This document shows, in pieces, positions 59,637 through 64,000 of a stretch of 64,000 nt of DNA. The position numbers were made by a program, and so were the translations under genes. Under the pieces are notes generated by a model, which searched no databases, was not told the origin of the DNA, and saw only the letters and a program-made list of their open reading frames with translations. The stretch's first letter is position 1. Every line of letters begins with the position of its first letter. Origin of the DNA: DATJSN01 sp035504095 (GTDB lineage Bacteria > Planctomycetota > Phycisphaerae > WQYP01); the NCBI GenBank assembly GCA_035504095.1, contig DATJSN010000070.1:1-64000 (forward strand). The letters run 5' to 3'.

Positions 59637-61043
59637 ATGGCGGAATTTCGCACGGAATCTGACAGCCTCGGGCAGGTCAATGTTCCCGCGGATAAATTAT
59701 GGGGCGCCCAGACCCAGCGTTCGCTAGAGCATTTCAGCATCGGGCGGGACCTGATCCCTCCTGAAATGATCAGCGCTTACACCATCCTCAAGCGCGCCTC
59801 TGCTACGGCAAACCATGCCAGCGGGCGGCTGGATGATGTCGCTTATAAATTGATCCTTCAGGTCTGCGACGAAATTCTGGCCGGACGGCATCACGACATG
59901 TTTCCACTGCACGTCTGGATGACCGGCAGCGGCACCCAGTTCAACATGAACGTCAACGAAGTCATTTCCAATCGTTGCTGCCAGCTTGCCGGAACGCCGC
60001 TGGGAAGCAAGCGTCCGGTGCACCCCAACGATCACGTAAATATGTCTCAGTCGTCGAATGATTCGTTTCCCTCGGCAATGTATATCGCCTCGGCCGTCAG
60101 CGCTAATACACAATTAATTCCCGCGGTCACCGCTCTGCGCGACGCCATCGCCGTCAAATCCAAAGAATGGCAAGACATTGTCAAAATCGGCCGCACGCAC
60201 ATGCAGGACGCCACGCCCATCACGCTTGGCCAGGAATGGTCGGGTTACGTCGGCCTGCTCTCCGACGATTTGAAGCGCATCGCCGACGCACTGCCGGGCG
60301 TCTATGAACTCGCCCTTGGCGGCACGGCGGTTGGCACCGGCATCAATGCCATGCCCGGTTTTGCCGAAGCCGCAACCGCCGAAATCGCCCGATTAACTAA
60401 ACTCCCGTTCGTCAGCGCGCCCAACAAATTCGCGGTGCAGGGTTCTCATGATGCGCTGGTACAACTGTCGGGCACGCTTCGCACGCTGGCCGTCTCGCTT
60501 TATAAAATCGCCAATGACATCCGCCTGCTTTCCTGCGGCCCCCGCGCCGGCTTTGCCGAATTGCATATTCCCGAGAACGAACCCGGCTCATCAATCATGC
60601 CCGGCAAGGTCAATCCCACTCAGGCCGAAGCGCTTACCATGCTCGCGGTGCAGGTCATGGCCAACGACGTTGCCGTCGGTTTCGGCGGCGCCGGCGGCTA
60701 TCTGGAAATGAACGTCTACAAACCGCTCATAATCGCCAGCATCATCGAGTCGATCACCATTCTGGCCGGCGGCTGCGCCAATTTCCGTAAATATCTGGTC
60801 GAAGGAACCCAGCCCAACCGCAAGAAAATCGCCGAGTATGTCGAGCGCTCGCTGATGCTGGTCACCGCGCTGGCGCCGGTCATCGGCTACGACAAAGCGT
60901 CGCAAATCGCGCACTACGCAACCGATCACGATCTGACGCTTAAGGAAGCGGCGCTCAAGCTCGGCTTCGTAAGCGAGCAGGAATTTGATCGCATCGTCGA
61001 CCCGGCAAAAATGGTCCGGCCATACGTGGCAACAACCAAATAA
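59637..61043 (+). CDS. fumC: Fumarate hydratase, class II
   Basis: 468 residues. It reversibly hydrates fumarate to malate as a homotetramer. Signature GSSIMPGKVNPTQAE is near residue 318, plus TGSGTQFNMNVNEVISN, VHPNDHVNMSQSSND and RTHMQDATPITLGQE, all active-site segments of the fumarase/aspartase superfamily. The MPGKVNPTQ context favours FumC over aspartase. GGAG lies before the ATG. No intrinsic terminator is evident after it, although CCACAA/TTGTGG (near 61047-61073) forms a weak stem. Confidence 0.97.
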   Translation: MAEFRTESDSLGQVNVPADKLWGAQTQRSLEHFSIGRDLIPPEMISAYTILKRASATANHASGRLDDVAYKLILQVCDEILAGRHHDMFPLHVWMTGSGTQFNMNVNEVISNRCCQLAGTPLGSKRPVHPNDHVNMSQSSNDSFPSAMYIASAVSANTQLIPAVTALRDAIAVKSKEWQDIVKIGRTHMQDATPITLGQEWSGYVGLLSDDLKRIADALPGVYELALGGTAVGTGINAMPGFAEAATAEIARLTKLPFVSAPNKFAVQGSHDALVQLSGTLRTLAVSLYKIANDIRLLSCGPRAGFAELHIPENEPGSSIMPGKVNPTQAEALTMLAVQVMANDVAVGFGGAGGYLEMNVYKPLIIASIIESITILAGGCANFRKYLVEGTQPNRKKIAEYVERSLMLVTALAPVIGYDKASQIAHYATDHDLTLKEAALKLGFVSEQEFDRIVDPAKMVRPYVATTK

Positions 61044-61101
61044 AGCCACAAACCGCGCGCTTGTGCTTGTGGATAGATGAGCCGTGAATCACGATAGATG
61101 A

Positions 61102-62391
61102 ATGCATCATATGATAGAGGCCCCGGCAAAAAAGTCCGTGATGGAGGAAGCGGCCCGTCTTTCGCTGCAACTGGGCCGGCTGCTATTGGTCAACGGCGCT
61201 GATACCGCGCAGGTGCAAACCGCCGTTGAGCGTTTCGCCGCGGGACTCGGCTACGAAGCTCGTCTGCTTATCAGCTACGAGGCGCTGCTGCTGACCATCA
61301 TCTCTGGCGGCGAATTCCGCACCAAGATCGGCCAGCACGTCGCGGGAATGACCGTTGACATGACGGCGGTACACGCACTGAATCAGGTTGCCGATGGAGT
61401 CGTCCTCGGCAAACTAGACGCCGATGCGGCCGGTGTGCGCCTGGCGGCGGTCGAAAAAGGCTTGCCGTCGTATCCGCGCTGGCTCGTGGCTTGTGCACTC
61501 GGCCTTACGGCCGCCAGCCTCTCCTGGCTTTTTGGCGGCGACGGGCGGGTTTTTGTCGTTTCGTTTGTCGCCGGAGCGGTTGAAATTCTTGTGCAGCAGC
61601 AACTGCGCCGCTGGCGCGTTCATCCACTGGCCGTCACTTTTATCACCGCATTAACCGGCGGCTGCGTCGGCGGATTGGGCATGCGTCTACATCCAGGCGC
61701 CGATCCGGCGCTATGCCTCATCGCGCCCGGCATGATTCTGGTTCCCGGCGTTCCACTTATTAATGGCATTCGCGATGCGCTTCACAACAACATGGTTCTG
61801 AGCCTGGCGCGACTGGCTTCGGCATTGCTTGTTGTAACGGCCATTGCCTTTGGCCTTTTCGCGGCGACCGTACTCACGGGCGTCGGAATTCCCACATCCG
61901 GAACGAATCCGCTTTTGCCGGTGGTCCAGGACGCACTTTTTTCCGCGCTGGCGACAATCGGCTATGTCTTTCTGTTCAATGTTACGGCGCGCGTCGTTTG
62001 GGCGTGCATTGTTTGCGGCCTGTGCAGTCACGCGCTGCGCACTGCGCTCATGCATCTGGGTCTTGATATTGTCACTGGAACTCTGCTCGGTTCAATGGCC
62101 GCGGGCTTTCTGGCTCATGTGTTTGCCCGCAGGTTCGAAGCGCCGCCCGCCACGTTCGCGTTCCCCGGCGTGGTCGCCATGGTCCCCGGTTCGTACGTAT
62201 TCCGGGCAGTCATCGCCAGCCTGCAAATCATCAATTCGCCGGGCACGGCGCCCGCTTCACTGGTCGCCCAGACGATGTCGCTGGTTATCTCCACAATTCT
62301 GCTTACCGCCGCCATCGCCATCGGACTCGCCATTCCACTGTCGCTTCGTCTGACGCCGATATCCTCCAATAACGGACATGATCGGCGATAG
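61102..62391 (+). CDS. Threonine/serine exporter family protein (ThrE-like)
   Basis: 429 residues with both parts of the family: an N-terminal cytoplasmic region (LQLGRLLLVNGADTAQVQTAVERFAAGLGYEARLLISYEALLLT) and ten or so membrane segments, with GGCVGGLGMRLHPGADPALCLIAPGMILVPGVPLINGIRD in the middle and FPGVVAMVPGSYVFRA near the end. These motifs match the fused ThrE form. It exports threonine or serine in Corynebacterium; the substrate here is unproven. The start ATG at 61102 is one of several near-by options (61111 also in frame). Confidence 0.88.
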   Translation: MHHMIEAPAKKSVMEEAARLSLQLGRLLLVNGADTAQVQTAVERFAAGLGYEARLLISYEALLLTIISGGEFRTKIGQHVAGMTVDMTAVHALNQVADGVVLGKLDADAAGVRLAAVEKGLPSYPRWLVACALGLTAASLSWLFGGDGRVFVVSFVAGAVEILVQQQLRRWRVHPLAVTFITALTGGCVGGLGMRLHPGADPALCLIAPGMILVPGVPLINGIRDALHNNMVLSLARLASALLVVTAIAFGLFAATVLTGVGIPTSGTNPLLPVVQDALFSALATIGYVFLFNVTARVVWACIVCGLCSHALRTALMHLGLDIVTGTLLGSMAAGFLAHVFARRFEAPPATFAFPGVVAMVPGSYVFRAVIASLQIINSPGTAPASLVAQTMSLVISTILLTAAIAIGLAIPLSLRLTPISSNNGHDRR

Positions 62392-62667
62392 GAGGTTTTA
62401 AATGACCCGTGATTCGTAAGTTATCTTTTTTTGCCCGGTTTTTTTGTGATCAGATCCGGCAGGGTTTGATTTATTTTCCGAGCCTCACGCTGAAATGATG
62501 AACTATGTTGTTGAATTCGATACTGTTGTAACTCATCCGTTTGCATATAATTTCAAAAAGATTCTTAAGATGGTCAGCGATATTAAACGGGCATAACTGA
62601 CAAAGACACAACCTGGCTTTGTGCCAGCAGCTTTGCCGAAAATCATTCATTTGGAAAGGACACGGCC
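62392..62667. other. Intergenic region before the poxB-like gene
   Basis: Shows T-runs but no hairpin preceding them. TATAAT in GCATATAATTTC near 62545 could serve as a -10 box, with a poor -35. The ribosome site GGAAAGGA ends 7 nt before the poxB-like ATG. Confidence 0.4.
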
Positions 62668-64000
62668 ATGTCAAAAACTGCTGAAGTGCTCATTGACATG
62701 CTTGCACTCGCAGGCGTCAAACGAATTTACGGCGTAGTGGGAGATTCCCTCAATGGAATCACCGAGGCCATCCGCAAATACAAACGCGTACAATGGCTGC
62801 ACATGCGGCATGAAGAGGCCGCTGCGTTCGCGGCCGGAGCTGAAGCGCATCTGACCGGCGAACTGGCCGTTTGCGCCGGAAGCTGCGGGCCCGGCAATTT
62901 GCATTTGATCAATGGACTTTACGATTGCCATCGCAACCGTGTGCCGGTGCTGGCGATTGCCGCCCAGATACCCAGCCACGAACTTGGCAGCGGATATTTC
63001 CAGGAAACCCGGCCTGATCACCTTTTTAATGATTGCAGTTTTTACTGCCAAACCATCTCCGATCCGGAGCTCTTGACCCGCACGCTCGCAATCGCCATGC
63101 GGACAGCCATCTCCAAACAAGGCGTCGCGGTCATCATCATTCCGGGCGATGTGGCGTTGCGCGAATGCCCCCACGCGGCGGTTCCACTCGGAATTAATTC
63201 GTCCATCCCGGCCATGCGCCCCCCGGACGACCAATTAAAACGCGCGGCCGAACTGCTCAATCGGGCGCGAAAAGTTGCCATCCTCGGCGGCGCCGGCTGC
63301 CAGGGTGCGCACGGCGAACTTGTCGCTCTGGCCGAGCGGCTTAAAGCGCCCATCGTTCACGCCCTTCGCGGCAAGGAGTTTATCGAATACGACAATCCCT
63401 TCGATGTCGGAATGACCGGCCTGCTCGGCTTCTCTTCCGGCTATCACGCAATGATGGGCTGTGATTGCCTGCTGATGCTCGGAACGGATTTTCCCTATCG
63501 GCAGTTTTATCCCCAAAACGCGAAAGTCATTCAGGTCGATTCGCGCGGAGAACAGATCGGAAAGCGAACAACCGTGGACGTCGGCCTCATCGGCACGGTA
63601 ACAGAAACGATCAAAGCGTTAACTCCGCTTTTATCAGTCAAGTCAGATCGTTCCTATCTCGATGCCTGCGTGTCGCATTACAAAACCACGCGCGCCGATC
63701 TTGATGATTTAGCGACCGGCGAACCGGGCAAGACGCCCATCCATCCGCAATTCGTCGCCAAAACCATCAGCGAAATTGCCGCCGACGATGCAGTCTTCAC
63801 CTGCGATGTGGGAACTCCGACAATCTGGGCGGCTCGGTATCTGCACATGAATGGAAAGCGCCGGCTTTTAGGTTCCTTCAGTCACGGCTCCATGGCCAAT
63901 GCCCTTCCCCACGCAATCGGCGCCCAGGCCGCGTATCCGGCAAGGCAGGCGATCAGTTTCTCCGGCGACGGTGGGCTGGCGATGCTGCTCGGAGATCTCC
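62668..64000 (+). CDS. Thiamine-pyrophosphate enzyme, pyruvate dehydrogenase (quinone)/PoxB-like, 3' end beyond window
   Basis: The first 444 residues are in the window. Conserved TPP-enzyme features are MRHEEAAAFAAGAEAHLTGELAVCAGSCGPGNLHLINGL, with the catalytic Glu in HEEAAA, AQIPSHELGSGYFQE, an FAD-binding-type middle domain (KVAILGGAGCQGAH), and the beginning of the TPP-binding SFSGDGGLAML. This matches PoxB, which oxidises pyruvate to acetate and CO2 and feeds electrons to quinone, but pyruvate oxidases and acetolactate synthases are related; the ELGSGYFQE segment favours PoxB. Confidence 0.9.
   Translation, partial: MSKTAEVLIDMLALAGVKRIYGVVGDSLNGITEAIRKYKRVQWLHMRHEEAAAFAAGAEAHLTGELAVCAGSCGPGNLHLINGLYDCHRNRVPVLAIAAQIPSHELGSGYFQETRPDHLFNDCSFYCQTISDPELLTRTLAIAMRTAISKQGVAVIIIPGDVALRECPHAAVPLGINSSIPAMRPPDDQLKRAAELLNRARKVAILGGAGCQGAHGELVALAERLKAPIVHALRGKEFIEYDNPFDVGMTGLLGFSSGYHAMMGCDCLLMLGTDFPYRQFYPQNAKVIQVDSRGEQIGKRTTVDVGLIGTVTETIKALTPLLSVKSDRSYLDACVSHYKTTRADLDDLATGEPGKTPIHPQFVAKTISEIAADDAVFTCDVGTPTIWAARYLHMNGKRRLLGSFSHGSMANALPHAIGAQAAYPARQAISFSGDGGLAMLLGDL

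Noticed and set aside
62392..62470. Intrinsic terminator after the ThrE-like gene
   Set aside because: T-runs are present, but no stable hairpin immediately precedes them.
1..64000. CRISPR array, prophage or insertion sequence
   Set aside because: No evenly spaced short repeats with spacers, no transposase, integrase or phage structural genes were recognised anywhere in the window.

Overview
The window looks like a chromosomal segment of a planctomycete, most likely from the Phycisphaerae or a near relative. That is an inference from gene content, not from a marker-gene search. The pointers are a prepilin-like protein with an H-X9-DG C-terminus, a fused PurS-PurL, a UvrB/UvrC-motif protein, a DksA-like protein with a degenerate zinc finger beside lspA, a dnaA with no dnaN or recF next to it, many secreted Sel1-repeat proteins, and a Rho lacking the extra N-terminal helical domain. 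I see no prophage, transposase, CRISPR array or rRNA. There is one tRNA gene, tRNA-Val(UAC).

Layout. 1-1760: a GntR/ABC transporter operon (permease cut by the window edge) with a well-defined operator-promoter. 1780-3790: SDR and sixA genes separated by three copies of a three-hairpin intergenic repeat. 3830-9300: housekeeping genes (membrane protein, glycerophosphodiesterase, rho, deoC, UVR-motif protein, VOC, ACT). 9470-11250: a long structured leader followed by dnaA. 11270-18150: ankyrin protein, purSL, an AbrB/PIN toxin-antitoxin pair and a membrane SpoIIE-type phosphatase. 18320-21214: tandem Sel1-repeat genes plus a decayed third copy. 21600-26940: an amino-sugar locus (ROK regulator, NagB-PIG-L fusion, sodium-solute symporter) that includes a decayed second ROK gene. 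26950-33480: Sel1, hpt, PH-like membrane protein, rpsR, ferredoxin, dksA-like, lspA and a nucleotide-sugar dehydrogenase. 33510-41442: a long minus-strand block (comF, condensation-like acyltransferase, ICMT-like methyltransferase, lipoprotein hydrolase, WbpP-like epimerase, ugd, AIM24, membrane protein, BFD-like ferredoxin). 41526-51456: tRNA-Val, TPR/OGT-type glycosyltransferase, lipoprotein beta-propeller, prepilin-like protein, two paralogous membrane proteins, a divergent JAMM/rhodanese pair and a giant secreted TlpA-domain protein. 51559-54459: a quinone/electrophile-detoxification operon (mhqD-mhqO-like plus quinone oxidoreductase) headed by a collapsed hydrolase gene. 54599-64000: a CNB-thioredoxin-reductase-like protein, another Sel1 protein, mqo-cupin-fumC, a ThrE-type exporter and a truncated poxB-like gene.

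How the genes relate. Two dehydrogenases, a WbpP-like epimerase and the OGT-type enzyme point to acidic-sugar polysaccharide synthesis and protein glycosylation. The nagB fusion, ROK regulator and symporter form an amino-sugar uptake and catabolism set. Mqo, FumC and PoxB feed a quinone pool, and the mhq-like operon protects against quinones.

The most unusual signals are regulatory or evolutionary. (i) Several unrelated genes have a near-consensus -35/-10 promoter whose -10 box ends only 6-7 nt before the start codon, predicting leaderless mRNAs. (ii) A roughly 195-nt structured RNA is predicted in a 360-nt dnaA leader. (iii) The three-hairpin repeats show compensatory stem changes. (iv) Three recognisable gene remnants (Sel1, ROK, alpha/beta hydrolase) lie next to functional relatives or operon partners. 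I do not see a convincing wholly new defence or biosynthetic system.
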